Below are positions 1 through 11,489 of a DNA stretch of 60,000 nt, one piece after another. This DNA is from Cryptomeria japonica (taxonomy: Eukaryota; Streptophyta; Pinopsida; Cupressales; Cupressaceae). The position numbers and the translations under genes are program-made. The number at the start of each line of letters is the position of its first letter. The stretch's first letter is position 1. Below the pieces are notes generated by a model. The model was not told where the DNA came from. It worked only from the letters and a program-made list of their open reading frames with translations, and ran no database searches. Location of the stretch: the NCBI RefSeq assembly GCF_030272615.1, contig NC_081410.1, positions 118,119,140 through 118,179,139 on the forward strand, in the 5' to 3' direction.

Positions 1-218
1 TTTATAACTTTATAATAACATTAAAATATTTAAATAAATCACTTAAGTCACTTTTAATTAAATTAATTAAATATAAAGTCACCTTTTTTTATTTTATTTT
101 ATTTAATGACTTAATAAGAAATTAATTTAATCAATTTCTCCTTATTTCTCCACTTAGCCTTCGGAGAATGTAAAGGCTAAGAACTCCAATGAGATGCTAA
201 AAAGGTGGGGACATTACA
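1..218 (-). repeat. 3' LTR of the chromovirus (218 bp visible)
   Basis: Read on the minus strand the LTR begins TGTAATGTCCCCACC at position 218. It corresponds to 5947-6164 of the right LTR. The rest, about 900 bp, lies outside the window, so the left target-site duplication cannot be read. Confidence 0.93.
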
Positions 219-2086
219 GTCCGCCCTTCCTGAAATTGCTTGTCCTCAAGCAACTTCAACTCCGGATGCTGCAAAATCTCCTCATTCTCCCAAGTAGCAT
301 CCTCTACTGGCAAATCCTTCCACTTCACCAAATATTCCCGGATGTTACGTCTCCTCAAGTTCCTTTCTCTGAAATCAATGATAGCCTCCGGTATCAAAAC
401 AAGTTTTCCCTCATCATCCAGGGGTGGTAGTACTGTAGAAGGCACAATATGATGTCCTAGCGCCTTCTTGAGGCGTGACACATGAAAAACGTTGTGCACC
501 TTGCTCTCTGTCGGTAAATCTAACTCATAAGCCACCTCTCCCACTTTCCTGATAATCCTAAATGGACCATAGTATCGTGGCTTAAGTTTCTCGGCACCAC
601 TCTTCTTGAGAGTGGATTGACGGTAAGGCTGCAACATAAGATACACCATATCTCCAACCTCAAAAGTCCGCTCAGTCCTCTTCTGATCTGCATACTGCTT
701 CTGCTGATTCTGTGCCTTAGTTATATTATCCTTGAGAGTCTTAACAATGTCTTGACTCTCCTGTAACAAATCACCTGCACTGGGCACTCTACTGTCACTC
801 AAAAGCAGATCCATAAAATTGGGTGCCTCATACCCATACAGGGCCATAAAGGGTGACATCTGAATAGACATGTGATAAGTGGTATTGTAGCAATACTCAC
901 AGAGATAAATCCACTTTACCCATGCCTTTTGTTGCCCTGCTATATAATTTCTGAGATATCCCTCCACCCATTTGTTCACTATCTCTGTCTGACCATCTGT
1001 CTGAGGGTGGTAGCTAGTAGTCGGAGTGAGCTCTGTCGCACACAACCTGAATAGCTCCTGCCAAAAGTGACTCATAAACCTGCTGTCCCTGTCACTCACA
1101 ATGCTCTGAGGTAAGCCATGTAATCTGAATATCTCCTTGAAGAACAACTCTGCCACCTGTGTAGCAGTGTATGTAGCAGTGATCGGAAAGAAGTGTGCAA
1201 ACTTCGTAAGGCGATCCACAACCACATATATGCAGTCCCTGCCTTGGGCCCTAGGCAGTCCTGTGATGAAGTCCATAGACAAACACTCCCACTTCCTATC
1301 AGGAATCGGAAGTGGCTGAAGTAAACCGGCTGGATAGGAGTGTTCTTGCTTATTCTGTTGGCAGGTGGGACACTCCCTAACATACTGAAGTACCTCTGCT
1401 TTGAGCCCTTTCCATGTGAAGCGCTCTCTAATCTGCCGGTATGTCTTGTAGTAACCAGGATGTCCTACCATAGGTGAATCATGAAAAGATTTCAGAACCA
1501 TCCTCCTCACTGCTGATCCTGGAACCAAAAATATTCGCCCTTTGTAAATGATGAGCTCGTTCACAAGGGTGTATCTGCTGTCCTGAATATTCCCATCTAT
1601 GAATCCAGCTGCCCAAGTATCCTTTGCATACTCTGCAAGGATCAAGTGTCTCCAATCCTCCGATATGTCTGTCAATAAGCTCAAATGGGGCCGACGTGAT
1701 AAGGCATCAACAACTACATTCTGTGTCCCCTTAAAATATGTAATGTCAAAGTCATAGGACTGTAACTTGCTCACCCACTTCTGCTGCCTATCATTGAGAT
1801 CTCGCTGCCCCAAAAAGTATTTTAGGCTATTATGGTCGGTTTTGATACAAAATTTGCTACCTACCAAATATTGCCTGAATTTAGCCAAAGCATGCATAAT
1901 GGCTAACATCTCCTTATCATAAATGCTGAAGCTCCGCTCTGGCCCTCTCAATTTCCTGCTCTCATAAGCAATAGGGTGCTTCTCCTGCATAAGCACCGCT
2001 CCAATGCCCTCCCCGGAAGCATCACAGTGTAGCTCAAAAGGTTTGCTGAAATTTGGTAATGCTAACACTGGACAAGAAGTCATCAA
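197..2086 (-). CDS. chromovirus pol, second part: RNase H, integrase, chromodomain-like tail
   Basis: This 629-codon frame lies in the same phase as the upstream gag-RT frame and is separated from it only by one TAG at about 2108-2110. The shown start is just the first ATG after the stop. The RNase H domain (residues about 10-130) begins with the HCDASG motif and has the TDHNSLKYF and DALSRRP blocks. Integrase shows an H-H-C-C zinc-binding region ending CPTCQQNK, then the catalytic core with MDFITGLP, VSDRDSRF and the PQTDGQTE glutamate. The C-terminal tail contains REYLVKWKDLPVEDATWE, a chromodomain core. Established knowledge: chromovirus chromodomains steer integration to chromatin. The last codons come from the polypurine tract and the start of the LTR. 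Confidence 0.93.
   Translation of the reverse strand: MMTSCPVLALPNFSKPFELHCDASGEGIGAVLMQEKHPIAYESRKLRGPERSFSIYDKEMLAIMHALAKFRQYLVGSKFCIKTDHNSLKYFLGQRDLNDRQQKWVSKLQSYDFDITYFKGTQNVVVDALSRRPHLSLLTDISEDWRHLILAEYAKDTWAAGFIDGNIQDSRYTLVNELIIYKGRIFLVPGSAVRRMVLKSFHDSPMVGHPGYYKTYRQIRERFTWKGLKAEVLQYVRECPTCQQNKQEHSYPAGLLQPLPIPDRKWECLSMDFITGLPRAQGRDCIYVVVDRLTKFAHFFPITATYTATQVAELFFKEIFRLHGLPQSIVSDRDSRFMSHFWQELFRLCATELTPTTSYHPQTDGQTEIVNKWVEGYLRNYIAGQQKAWVKWIYLCEYCYNTTYHMSIQMSPFMALYGYEAPNFMDLLLSDSRVPSAGDLLQESQDIVKTLKDNITKAQNQQKQYADQKRTERTFEVGDMVYLMLQPYRQSTLKKSGAEKLKPRYYGPFRIIRKVGEVAYELDLPTESKVHNVFHVSRLKKALGHHIVPSTVLPPLDDEGKLVLIPEAIIDFRERNLRRRNIREYLVKWKDLPVEDATWENEEILQHPELKLLEDKQFQEGRTVMSPPF
219..231 (-). other. 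polypurine tract
   Basis: On the minus strand AGGAAGGGCGGAC sits directly upstream of the 3' LTR, where plus-strand DNA synthesis is primed. The pol reading frame runs through it and ends inside the LTR. Confidence 0.75.
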
Positions 2087-2110
2087 CTCCTTAAATTTCT
2101 CAAAACACTC

Positions 2111-4996
2111 CTATGCCTCAGGAGTCCACAAGAAAGCTCCCTTTCTCATCAAATCTGTCAAGGGTGCTGCATGCCTAGAATATCCATCCACAAACCTCCT
2201 GTAGAAACCACATAATCCCAGAAAGCCCCTCAACTGTGTAAGGTTCACCGGTGAAGGCCACTCCACAATGGCACGAATCTTTTCAGGATCCATGCGTACG
2301 CCCTCTGCACTAATGATGTGACCCAAGTACAACAACTCTGTCATGACCAAATCACACTTTGACTCCTTTGCATACAAGGACTCTCTGCCCAATATATCCA
2401 ACACCGTGTCAAGGTGAACCAAGTGCTCCTCCCAAGATCTACTGTACACCAAGATATCATCGAAGAAGACAAGTACAAATTTCCTCAACTGAGGATGGAA
2501 AACCCGATTCATTGTTGCCTGAAAAGTAGCAGGTGCGTTAGTTAGCCCAAATGGCATAACTACAAACTCAAAATGGCCACAATGACATCTAAAGGCTGTC
2601 TTCTCAATGTCCTGCTCTCTAACTCTGATCTGGTGATAACCTGATCTCAAATCTATCTTTGAAAAGAAGCAAGCTCCATGAAGCTCATCTATCAACTCAT
2701 CGATCCTAGGAATGGGGTACCTGTTTTTAATTGTCTTCCTATTAAGCACCCTGTAATCAATGCACATCCTCAATGTCCCATCCTTCTTCTTCACTAAGAC
2801 CACTGAAGAAGCGAAAGGAGACTTACTTGGTCTAATGTGGCCCATAGCAAGTAACTCCTTTACGGTTTTCTCAATTTCATCCTTCAACCTCTTCGGATGC
2901 CTGTAAGGTGTAATCATAATGGGTTTAGCCCCCTCCTCTAACTCAATGATGTGCTCAATACCCCTGTCTGGTGGTCTACCTGGTGGAATGTCACTGAACA
3001 CCTTAGAGTGTTTAACTCTAAGCACCTGAATATCAGGAGGATATTCAATCTTCTGCTGTCCCTCCTGTGATGGCATCAACATGCACTCTGCTGCCCACTC
3101 TACCTGATCATGTCGAATCAATCTAGCCATCCCCCGGAAAGAAACCATCCTGAGATCACTGTCCCTGATTGCCTTAAGAATATGTGTCTTCCCATTCACT
3201 TTAAACCTCATCTCCATCTCCTTGAGGTTAAGAGTGAACTCCCCAATATCATGCAACCAACTCATCCCAAGGACTATATCTGTATCTCCCATAGGCACAA
3301 CATAGAAATCTGCCTTAAAGTCATAATTATTAACTTTCAATGGGAGTCCAGTGATCTTACGATCACATTTGAGGACATAGCCATCAGCTACCCTCACTCT
3401 AATTCCCCCAAACTCCTCTGTTTGTATGCCACGCTTCTCCACCATCCTAGCATCAATGAAATTATGAGTGGCACCTGTATCAACCAAAGTTATGACTCGC
3501 TGTCCAGCAAGCACTCCTCTCATCCGGAATGACCCTTCTTGCCTAATACTTGTGAGACGAGCTTCCCTAAGTTGCCCATCTCCTTCCCCATCATTGGACT
3601 CCATTTTAGACAAGTTTTCAGCCTTGTCTTCCTCTTTTTCACCATCTATTTCCTCTATATCAGACTGCTGGTCTGAGTTATCTGATTCTGATTCCTCATA
3701 GTATGCCCACATAACTCTGTTAGCTTTGCCCTTTGGTCTAAGAGGACAATCATGGTTTGCATCATAGGGTCCTTTACAGTAGAAACATAATTTTTTCTTC
3801 CTCAAATCATTTAATGTTTCCCTGTCAAAAGGTGCTGGAGTTTTATCTTTAGAATCATTTTTAAAATCAGTCCTCTCTGGTTTTTTATAAAATGGTTTGT
3901 TATCCTTACTAGAAGATGCTCCTTTGGACTGAAATTTGTTTGTTGGGACTGCATGTTCCATACTTCTTGCCTTTTTCATAGCTTCCTGTAAAGAAATAGG
4001 ATCAAATGCCTTTATCCAACCTCTCAGTGGTTCGAATAGGCCCTCAATGAAAAGAACTATCAATCTACGCTCTGAAATGTTTGGCACCATGACTACCAAC
4101 CGCTGAAATTCACCAATGAAATACTCCAAGTTGCCTGTTTGTTTTAGCTGTGCTAAGTCCCGGAAGTAAACCTCTGGATCTTTCTTGTCAAATCTTTCAA
4201 CCAACCTATCCACGAAGTCCTGGTACTCTGTCACCTGATTATGTTGAAGTGTTACCAAACCATGGTACCACCAATCATGTGCTACTCCCTCCAAATGCAA
4301 AGTGGCGTATTTGATAGCTTCAATCTCTGTCATTGGCCTCAGTGCCAAAAATGTGTCAAGCTTATGAATCCAAGCTTGAGTTGTCATCTTACCACTCCCA
4401 TCAAATGTAGGCATAGTAAGCTTGCCTGTAACTCTATTCAGCTCACTATTTTGACCTCTAGGCCTCCTATCCTGTCTGAGTGACCTATAATGCTCTCTCC
4501 TCTGATTTACAAACCTCTCGAATGTCATCCTCTCTCGTACCTGTGGAGTTAATAAATCCCATTCGTCATTCGCAGCCATGAGGATATCTGCGAACATCTC
4601 CTCTCCTGGTTCTCCTGTAGGTGCTACCTCAGGCTCATCTCTAATGAAGGTAGGACGTGTAGGCCTGTCTGCTGTCCTGGAATGAGTCCTATGAGTTCTA
4701 GGTGACCCCACTGCACTCCTGTTATCCCCTTGCTCCTGATTCTGTCTGTCTTGTGGGTTCATGCGCTCAATCATGGTGGTGAGTGCCTGCAAGGCCTGAG
4801 CCATCTGCTGCTGTCCTGTAGCCATTACTCTGAAAAATTCCCTTGTTTCTTGCTCCTCATTCCTATCGCCTCTGGGTGGGCTACCCCCTTGCCTGTCACC
4901 CATGGTGCCCGGCTGCCTGTCAAATTCTTGTTCCCTGTCAAACAAAGCTCGCCTGCGAGTGTAATATCTGTGAGAGCCAACCTCAGGCGGCTGCAT
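2111..4996 (-). CDS. chromovirus gag-protease-reverse transcriptase polyprotein, first part
   Basis: This 961-codon frame starts only 33 bp from the primer binding site, which supports the ATG at 4996. The gag part contains the capsid-like region and one zinc knuckle, [14 protein letters not shown], with the CX2CX7HXC spacing typical of plant chromoviruses. The aspartic protease has the intact active site [11 protein letters not shown]. The reverse transcriptase shows [39 protein letters not shown] and the catalytic FFDD box. The frame ends at a single TAG after WTPEA, where the second polyprotein copy in this window (55.4-57.2 kb) also reads through the RT-RNase H linker. The stop is most simply a CAG to TAG change; a programmed readthrough site here would be unusual. 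Confidence 0.94.
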   Translation of the reverse strand: MQPPEVGSHRYYTRRRALFDREQEFDRQPGTMGDRQGGSPPRGDRNEEQETREFFRVMATGQQQMAQALQALTTMIERMNPQDRQNQEQGDNRSAVGSPRTHRTHSRTADRPTRPTFIRDEPEVAPTGEPGEEMFADILMAANDEWDLLTPQVRERMTFERFVNQRREHYRSLRQDRRPRGQNSELNRVTGKLTMPTFDGSGKMTTQAWIHKLDTFLALRPMTEIEAIKYATLHLEGVAHDWWYHGLVTLQHNQVTEYQDFVDRLVERFDKKDPEVYFRDLAQLKQTGNLEYFIGEFQRLVVMVPNISERRLIVLFIEGLFEPLRGWIKAFDPISLQEAMKKARSMEHAVPTNKFQSKGASSSKDNKPFYKKPERTDFKNDSKDKTPAPFDRETLNDLRKKKLCFYCKGPYDANHDCPLRPKGKANRVMWAYYEESESDNSDQQSDIEEIDGEKEEDKAENLSKMESNDGEGDGQLREARLTSIRQEGSFRMRGVLAGQRVITLVDTGATHNFIDARMVEKRGIQTEEFGGIRVRVADGYVLKCDRKITGLPLKVNNYDFKADFYVVPMGDTDIVLGMSWLHDIGEFTLNLKEMEMRFKVNGKTHILKAIRDSDLRMVSFRGMARLIRHDQVEWAAECMLMPSQEGQQKIEYPPDIQVLRVKHSKVFSDIPPGRPPDRGIEHIIELEEGAKPIMITPYRHPKRLKDEIEKTVKELLAMGHIRPSKSPFASSVVLVKKKDGTLRMCIDYRVLNRKTIKNRYPIPRIDELIDELHGACFFSKIDLRSGYHQIRVREQDIEKTAFRCHCGHFEFVVMPFGLTNAPATFQATMNRVFHPQLRKFVLVFFDDILVYSRSWEEHLVHLDTVLDILGRESLYAKESKCDLVMTELLYLGHIISAEGVRMDPEKIRAIVEWPSPVNLTQLRGFLGLCGFYRRFVDGYSRHAAPLTDLMRKGAFLWTPEA

Positions 4997-5029
4997 GTGA
5001 TTGCTAAACCCTCAGGATGGCAGGATTTA

Positions 5030-5041
5030 GCTCTGATACCA
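5030..5041 (-). other. primer binding site, initiator-Met tRNA type
   Basis: The minus strand reads TGGTATCAGAGC, the classic plant LTR-retrotransposon primer site complementary to the 3' end of initiator tRNA-Met. It lies one base inside the 5' LTR boundary. Confidence 0.93.
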
Positions 5042-5042
5042 A

Positions 5043-6164
5043 TGTAAGAACCCAACTTGGCTCTCCTCTGCTGACTGTTTCTTTTGAATGCAATAGATTT
5101 GAATTTGTTTTGGTTTTTGAATGTTTATAGATTTTTTTGTGTTTTTTTTTTGGTAATAATGAGCAATGAAACAATACTGGAATAAACTCCTATGCTTAAA
5201 ATAATACTGGAACAATAATATTACTGCTGGAATTAATTTACGAAACTATCAAGGGAATGTTTGTTCTGTTTTATGGCCAATATGCCTGGAAAACAAATTC
5301 ATTACAATGTAAGATAAAAACCTGATTTTTGCTGTCCCAGTAGTTGAAAAAAATCTGCCAACTGCAAAATTTAATTTTTTTGAAAAAATTACTGTTCACG
5401 CGGTACTGTAGCAATCCGTACGGCGGCACTATTCACGCGGTACTGTTCACGCGGCACTATAGCAGTCCGTACGGCGGTACTGTAGCGTTTACTATAGCGC
5501 GGGTACTGTAGCAGCAATTGTATTTTGAAATGATTGCTTCAATTCTGATTTTTAATGGCTGCCAAATGAAACTGTAGGTCTGCAATTAATATATATTCGA
5601 AAATCTGCATACCCTAGATGTCTTCCCTTCTTTTTAAAGCCCAAATAGAACTCCAGAATGAAGCTCTCCTGAAATGCCAAATTTAGTGGATATCTCACCA
5701 CCTCAAATGGTTGCAACACTGAAGAATTGTCGCTCTCCAATGGCTGACTGAATCAGAAACCCTTGGCTTCTTCTCCCAAGTTCATAACAAACAAATATCA
5801 ATTCTCTGGATGGATGATATAAAATGAGCTCTTAAGTCCCTTCTTATTCTTTCTTATGAGAGCTCGAACACTTTCTTGGCCAATGTGGGATTAAAGACAT
5901 ATTCACACATTATAATATTAAAGTGACTTTATTATTATAAAGTTACTTTATAACTTTATAATAACATTAAAATATTTAAATAAATCACTTAAGTCACTTT
6001 TAATTAAATTAATTAAATATAAAGTCACCTTTTTTTATTTTATTTTATTTAATGACTTAATAAGAAATTAATTTAATCAATTTCTCCTTATTTCTCCACT
6101 TAGCCTTCGGAGAATGTAAAGGCTAAGAACTCCAATGAGATGCTAAAAAGGTGGGGACATTACA
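5043..6164 (-). repeat. 5' LTR of the chromovirus (1122 bp)
   Basis: Bounded by TG and CA on both strands and placed by the primer site on its inner side. It contains a very AT-rich block (about 5920-6090) and a GC-rich, repeated block (5393-5515). Several short hydrophobic reading frames fall in it but have no coding support. Confidence 0.93.
5393..5515. repeat. GC-rich internal tandem repeat in the chromovirus LTR
   Basis: About 120 bp built from alternating short units such as CGCGGTACTGT, CCGTACGGCGG and GGTACTGTAGC. It stands out against the AT-rich LTR. The motif CCGTACGG also forms arrays in two unrelated elements in this window (22.6 kb and 52.6 kb). Confidence 0.75.
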
Positions 6165-6700
6165 TATCGGCATTTTTAAAGAATGGTACTGGATTATCAC
6201 TACAAGGAATGAGACAAGGGAAATCATTGACAAAGAGCAGGATGCATGCGATGGAATTCTGAACAACACGCAAGAGCTTGGCAAGACAATCCTCCGATCA
6301 ATGGTTTTGGGGTGGAAGAATGATCTGTCTGATGACATGATGCCACCAGACTAGGAGAAAAGATTAAGAACAGACAAGATCGCCTACTCGGCAGAGGACC
6401 TTGGTTTTGCCGATCAACTGCATTCAGACATATTGTGTTTTGAACGTAATCGGTCCAGCTAGCAAGATGGTTTGAGGCATGTAAACTGTTATCTAGAGGG
6501 CATGCAGTATAAAATTCGTCATCCCCCTATGCCTTCGTTCAATTTACTATTCCAATTGTGCACCAGGTTTCTGGAGTATGTTCGCAAAGAATGTGCAGCA
6601 CGTAGGGACCTTTGGAAAGAATATTTGCATGGCGAAGATGAATTCCTGGTAAAAGGATATGAAACTGGAAAAAAAAAAGTGCTTTCCTAAAGTGCCTTTT
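6165..6700 (+). other. unidentified sequence with two short plus-strand reading frames
   Basis: Just outside the chromovirus are two short frames, 6151-6354 (ending about 63 codons after the LTR) and 6472-6690. They have ordinary, non-repetitive amino-acid composition rich in E, K, D and R, for example REIIDKEQDACDGILNN and RRDLWKEYLHGEDE. They are in different phases and separated by stops. They could be remnants of a captured gene or of another element. I do not recognise them. Confidence 0.3.
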
Positions 6701-6849
6701 TTCTTTTAAATTTTGAAAAGTGCACTTTTTGGCCAAAGGGTCATATTTGACTTCCAAGTCAACTGTAAACTTAAAACTTTGTGTATGTGCACTTTTTTGA
6801 ATTATTTTGGATAAGTTTTAATTACCTTTTTAGGTAGTTATTGCTCCCT

Positions 6850-7815
6850 TTGGTGTAGTTGCTGATATTTACCCTCCATTTATGGGTATGGGTACCTTCT
6901 GTAAGGATGAATCTAGGCCACTTGTTTAGATTAAATCTTAGCCATTCATCTATTTTTGAAGCCTATTTAAGGGGACTGGTTTTCCCTCATTTTGTAAGAA
7001 GTTCATGGATTGTTGTTGAAGCTCTGGTGAAATTTATAGGATTTAATGCAAAGTTAAGACTGTTTCAATTTTATTGTGAGTGCATGGTCTCCTTCTTCAC
7101 CAATTTGAATTATTCAGTTATATTTCTTTCATTTCCATAGCATTTTCTAGATGAACATCTGATAGAATCCTCGTTGTTCATACCATTAGGGACTAACTGA
7201 TTGTCTTTCCTTCTGCATGGTTAATCTGAACCCTTTCACATGCTTAGTTCGGTTATTGAATACTCACTGAATGAATGTTAAAGTTCTGAAGTTGTGTTTA
7301 ATAGCATGAAAACTCTATTTTTCCTTGAAGATCGCACTAGATTCATACAAATATTGTGCTTAAATGGCTGATAGTGTTTAATCTAGTTATTTGGAGGTGT
7401 ATGTCTGTTTTCTTAATATGCTATCTTAGTTAAATAATTTAGGCTTGCTGTACCTCTCTTTCCCTATCCCTCTTTTTTCCCTTTTTTTACCAAGAAGAAT
7501 CCGCAGTCCTGCTGAAATAGTATCATGCAACTGAAACCAATCAATAACGAGACTGTCAAAGTTTTAGGGAACTTATCCGGCAATTATCCACATAACCGTA
7601 AGTCCCCTTCATGTTTCCAGCAAAACACATCAAACCACTGAGCAATCCCGCAGTCAATACCTGACAATCAAAACCTTGAGGTCATCCCCTTTGATCAACA
7701 GAAACAGTATTAGGGATTTCCTTATCTCAAGAGAGGATAGGATACTCAGCGAGTTCATTCTATTCTGCGTTGGCCGGATGAAGTCGCAGGTTCAACGATT
7801 TTAGACACGTCAACA
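6850..7815 (+). repeat. degenerate LTR-like sequence, related to the long LTR at 38.7-43.0 kb
   Basis: A TATA-like block (CCTATTTAAGGGG, about 6963) is followed by sequence resembling the 3' third of the long solo LTR, including GTAAGTCCCCTTCATGTTTCC and an end reading ACACGTCAACA at about 7815. The 5' boundary is not visible. Judged by eye only. Confidence 0.45.
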
Positions 7816-9340
7816 TATAGGAGAGGCAAGCACCCAAGTTAGTCAAGATGTCCAAGATAAATGCAAAAGCATCATAAGGAATTCCAAACATTATGAAAAA
7901 TGCCTAAGAAAGGAAGCAATTCAATATTTCGGAGTTGAAAGTGGAAAAACATTATCAAGGAGAAAACCAGGTGCATTCCCAAACATGAAGATGGAAATGC
8001 GTCACACAAAGAAGGATTCCCAAAGTTGAGGAGTGAAATATGATCAAGGAAAAATGATAAGTTAAGCAAAGTTAGAAATTTGGTCAAAGATGATGCAATT
8101 TGGGAATATGATCCATCACTTTCGTCAAAAGGCTTGGAAATGTTTAGTATCAAAAGATATTGTTCAAAACACAAACACTTCTTTGTGATGATCTACAAAG
8201 AGTAGGCTGAGTTGGCACCCATTCATCATCAACCAATCAGGAGATGCCACATCGACATGTCCAAGCTCAATGTGCCTGACTCATCCTACAATGCAGACAA
8301 TTACACATGTGGCACTACATCGAATATTGTTCCATGTACCTAACCTCATTTTTCATTGGTTCACATTCAAAGAAGAATATGTGTCCTAAATAATAAAATA
8401 TTGTAATTTTCTCATTGGTTGAAGGAAGTTAGTTATAACTAACCTTAATTAGGGTTTCATCATGTAATCTCGGCCATTGATTCACAATCAATCTAGGCAA
8501 TTCAATTGTAATTGGGTTGCCTATATAAGGCTCAAACTTCTCATTTGTAAGGGATAATAGACAATGGTGAATAGTTAGTAGATAGTTGATAGTTAGCAGT
8601 TAGAATTAGAGGAGGGGGAAGCTTGAAGTTGTTGCCAAGACTTGTTGAAATTAATACATGATTTTCATTGAAGCATGGTGAATCTTTGTGTTGTTGCAAC
8701 ATTTTGCATGTTTTCTTGTTACTTCTCAAATATAGTTGAAGTTCATTGATTATAATGGAGAAATGTGATGATATTTGATGGAATCCCGGTTCATACCATT
8801 TGTAATTTGTTGATTGCAAGTTGCAGTGCATGGTTAGTTTGAGCCTCACTAAGCACAAGTTCGATTGTGGATATTCATTTAGATTGCGCCAATCTTGGGT
8901 ATTTGATGAATGTTTACAATATGAAAATTCTTTGTTATCCTTTGGAGATTGCATCAGTTTTGTGTAGTTGTTTCTGCATGGTGAAGCAAGGCTTGATTAT
9001 GGATTCCATCTATCAAAGCGTCATCCTTTATCATTATTGTTCTTAGGATTACCATAGACTCTCTTAACTTTTTATCCTTTTGCCTTTTTATTTTCCAAGT
9101 CAATTTAGATTCCACGTTCCAGCTGTGTTCATAAGCGTAAGTCCCTTTGTGATTACCAACATATCACATCACATACACTGAGTCTGTCCACAATATATAG
9201 TCAATTTTTCACATTGCAAACCTTGTAGTTGTCTCATTTGATCATATTCTTTAGCATATGAGGCTTCTTTGTTCAAGAGAAGATAGAATACTTGATATTT
9301 TATTTTGTGTATAAAGTGTATTAAAAACACATCAATGGTA
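7816..9340 (+). repeat. second degenerate LTR-like sequence of the same family
   Basis: It follows the previous copy directly. CTATATAAGG at 8521 matches the TATA region of the long LTR at 42135. The downstream part repeats its landmarks: GTAAGTCCCTTTGTGATTACC, a TTCAAGAGAAGATAGAA block and an end near AAAACACATCAA. The copies have diverged substantially. Confidence 0.45.
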
Positions 9341-10114
9341 ATAAACTGTGATGAGGATATCACCAAGAGGAGATGATTTCATCTAAAATCAAAGCCAAAT
9401 GTATATGGAGAGCACCTTTATGGCTAACAGTGATGCCTCGAATTAAGGTGCTAGAAGGTAACCTATGCCTCTAGAACTACGAATACCCCCTGATCAACAA
9501 GTCTTACATCTGAATGCCAAACCCAAACATAGAATATAATTGGAGGAAGGCCTTCTTGGGCTGCACCTGAGTCTTAATAAGAAAGATAACATCTCATGAT
9601 ACAATATCCTAGAAGGTACCTGCAGAAATAAGATTTCAAATCAGTAGACAGTATGTCATTGCATCTATGACATACCCATGCAGCACAGCTGTAAATTCAT
9701 CTCACCATTTGACCACTTTATAATTCATCTCATTAGTATTTGCTTTTCTACAGTCTTATTTTTATAATTCAATCATGATAGGCACACTTACTCTTTAGAA
9801 GCTAAATTTTTCTCTGTTGATAACATTGACACCATCTGATTTTCTTTATCTGCCAAAACTCTCACAGTTCCAACTAATAGCCTGCATATCTTACATGTCA
9901 GCTAATACCTTTATTTTTCACTCCCCTTCATTTATCAACAGCCTCCTCATTCCTAATGATTGGAAAAAATTATAATATGTGAATATAATACCAGGCATTG
10001 TGAATATCTTTTCCATGTGTTTGTTTTGTTACCTGCCCTAAATTTTATCAGCCATTCAAGATATAATACTATTTTAATTTGCAGTAAACACCTTATATGT
10101 GGTCAGGGTAGTGA
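9341..10114. other. intergenic or intronic sequence, nothing recognised
   Basis: No reading frame, repeat or splice site that could be matched to the host gene was seen. I looked here for the next phosphoglycerate mutase-like exon on the minus strand and did not find one. Confidence 0.4.
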
Positions 10115-10119
10115 TTCTA

Positions 10120-11185
10120 TGTAATGTCCTCACTTTGAAATAAAATTTAATAATAAATGATAATAATAAAATTAAAATATTTAAAATTAAATTAAAATAT
10201 AAAATAATATAATTAAATATGATTAATTAAAAATTAATTAAGTTAATGAAAAGTCAAAAGACATGAAAGGAAAAGTTGCGACTCCCTCAACAATGAGATG
10301 TAAAAGGGAGAAGAGAACCTCATATGAGAGGGGGGATAATTTGGAAATGAGAAGTGCAGATCTAATTTAAATAAAAAGTACAGATCTGATTATGAGAGGT
10401 TGTGTCCCTTTCAAAGGGCAGAAATAATGAAGAGTTGCACTCTATCAAAGGGAATGGTGAAAGGGTGTGTCTCTTGCCAAAGGGCATACATGATGAAGAG
10501 GTGTGACCTCTCCCTCACATTGAGAGATATAAAGGAAAGGAATCAAAAGCATCTAGTAAGGGCACCATGGATCAGATCAGGTCAGAACTGTTATTAAGTT
10601 ACAGGCAGTAACATCCTTGTTCTTGGTGGTATGCATGGGGATGTGTTTAATAAGTATCCTTAATATATGAAGCCCAATAATGTTCTTATGAAGAATTAAT
10701 AGTAATACTAATATGCACTGCAATATGTATGATAGTCATACTTAATTTCATATACGTATTCATAATACATAAGAAATATATATACTTATAGTCTAAATCA
10801 TGTTATTACTTTCCGTATTTAAGAAGATGGGATTGAGATGTTCCAAAGAGGGGCAGTCTAAATCCAAGCAATAGGTTAAGTCCCAAGATAGGGTGGGGAT
10901 CAGTGACCAATAAGCCTTGAGGGTATAGACCCAAGATAGGTAAGGGCTTGGATCTATAAACTTTGAGGGAACCTATTGTAGTTGGTCTCTAAGCGCTTTG
11001 GTAACATAAGTAAACCCTTCTCCCTTAAAACTGAAGTAGTAGCAGGGTTTGATATCTATATTAAGAACTATGAACAATGAAATAAATCAGCTAATGAGGA
11101 AAATAGACAAGCACTTGTTAATAACTTACTGAAGAAAATCCATCAATTTTAGTATATTTAAATAGATCAGGTAGGGGACATTACA
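10120..11185 (+). mobile_element. solo LTR with perfect 5-bp target duplication
   Basis: The unit starts TGTAATGTCCTC and ends GGGGACATTACA. It is flanked on both sides by TTCTA (10115-10119 and 11186-11190). No internal genes or inner primer site are present, so a solo LTR left by LTR-LTR recombination is the simplest reading. The ends form an 11/12 inverted repeat, longer than the usual TG...CA. A TATA-like AGATATAAAGGAA lies near 10528. Orientation is assigned from the TGTAATGTCC start. Confidence 0.85.
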
Positions 11186-11400
11186 TTCTACTATTTGGTA
11201 AAGTTTCAAAACTTAATGTTTCTTTTGATGACAAACTATAAACTTCAAGCCTTGGCACTGCTGTGAAACATACATTTATGGTTGGATGCTACAAAACAGA
11301 AAAGATGGGTTTCCTACCTTCCACAGATATTTCCTCTATTGCAATATTGTACTTTCAAATTCATTTTGAATAGCCTTGTCAACCTTGGTGAAGTACAAAC

Positions 11401-11489
11401 CAGTTATAAAAGAAAATCCCACGTGCTGCAATTTCTTCTTCTTTTTCCCTGACATCTGGTTGCCACAGAATATCTTCATCTGCTTCGAT
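11401..11489 (-). CDS. phosphoglycerate mutase-like gene, exon 6, last one visible
   Basis: 89 bp after the acceptor TCTTGTAG and before the donor GTTTGT. It encodes IEADEDILWQPDVREKEEE and AARGIFFYN, plus two bases of a Trp codon. The 200 bp intron to exon 5 is the only short intron downstream of the giant one. Confidence 0.92.

Larger units (their letters stand above)
1..6164 (-). mobile_element. Ty3/Gypsy chromovirus LTR retrotransposon, nearly complete, left end cut by window
   Basis: This element lies on the minus strand, with its 5' LTR on the right and its 3' LTR running off the left edge. In element order it has the 5' LTR, a tRNA-iMet-type primer binding site, a gag-protease-RT reading frame, RNase H, integrase and a chromodomain-like tail, a polypurine tract and the 3' LTR. 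The 218 visible bases of the left LTR match the corresponding bases of the right LTR without a difference that I can see, so the insertion is young. Only one in-frame stop breaks the polyprotein. It is therefore a recently active copy, probably inserted into an intron or flank of the phosphoglycerate mutase-like gene. Confidence 0.95.

Noticed and set aside
2108-2110. TAG between RT and RNase H as a programmed readthrough stop
   Set aside because: Readthrough signals in retroelements lie between gag and pol, not within pol. A CAG to TAG change explains it, and the old Gypsy copy has no such stop at this exact codon that could be called conserved.
5030-5041. tRNA gene at the TGGTATCAGAGC sites
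   Set aside because: Only the 12-base primer complement is present at both places (also 36601); no cloverleaf follows.
10400-10597. Short plus-strand frame with repeated LSKG/FQRA words
   Set aside because: It lies in the solo LTR and reflects internal repeats around GTCCCTTTCAAAGGG; no coding support.
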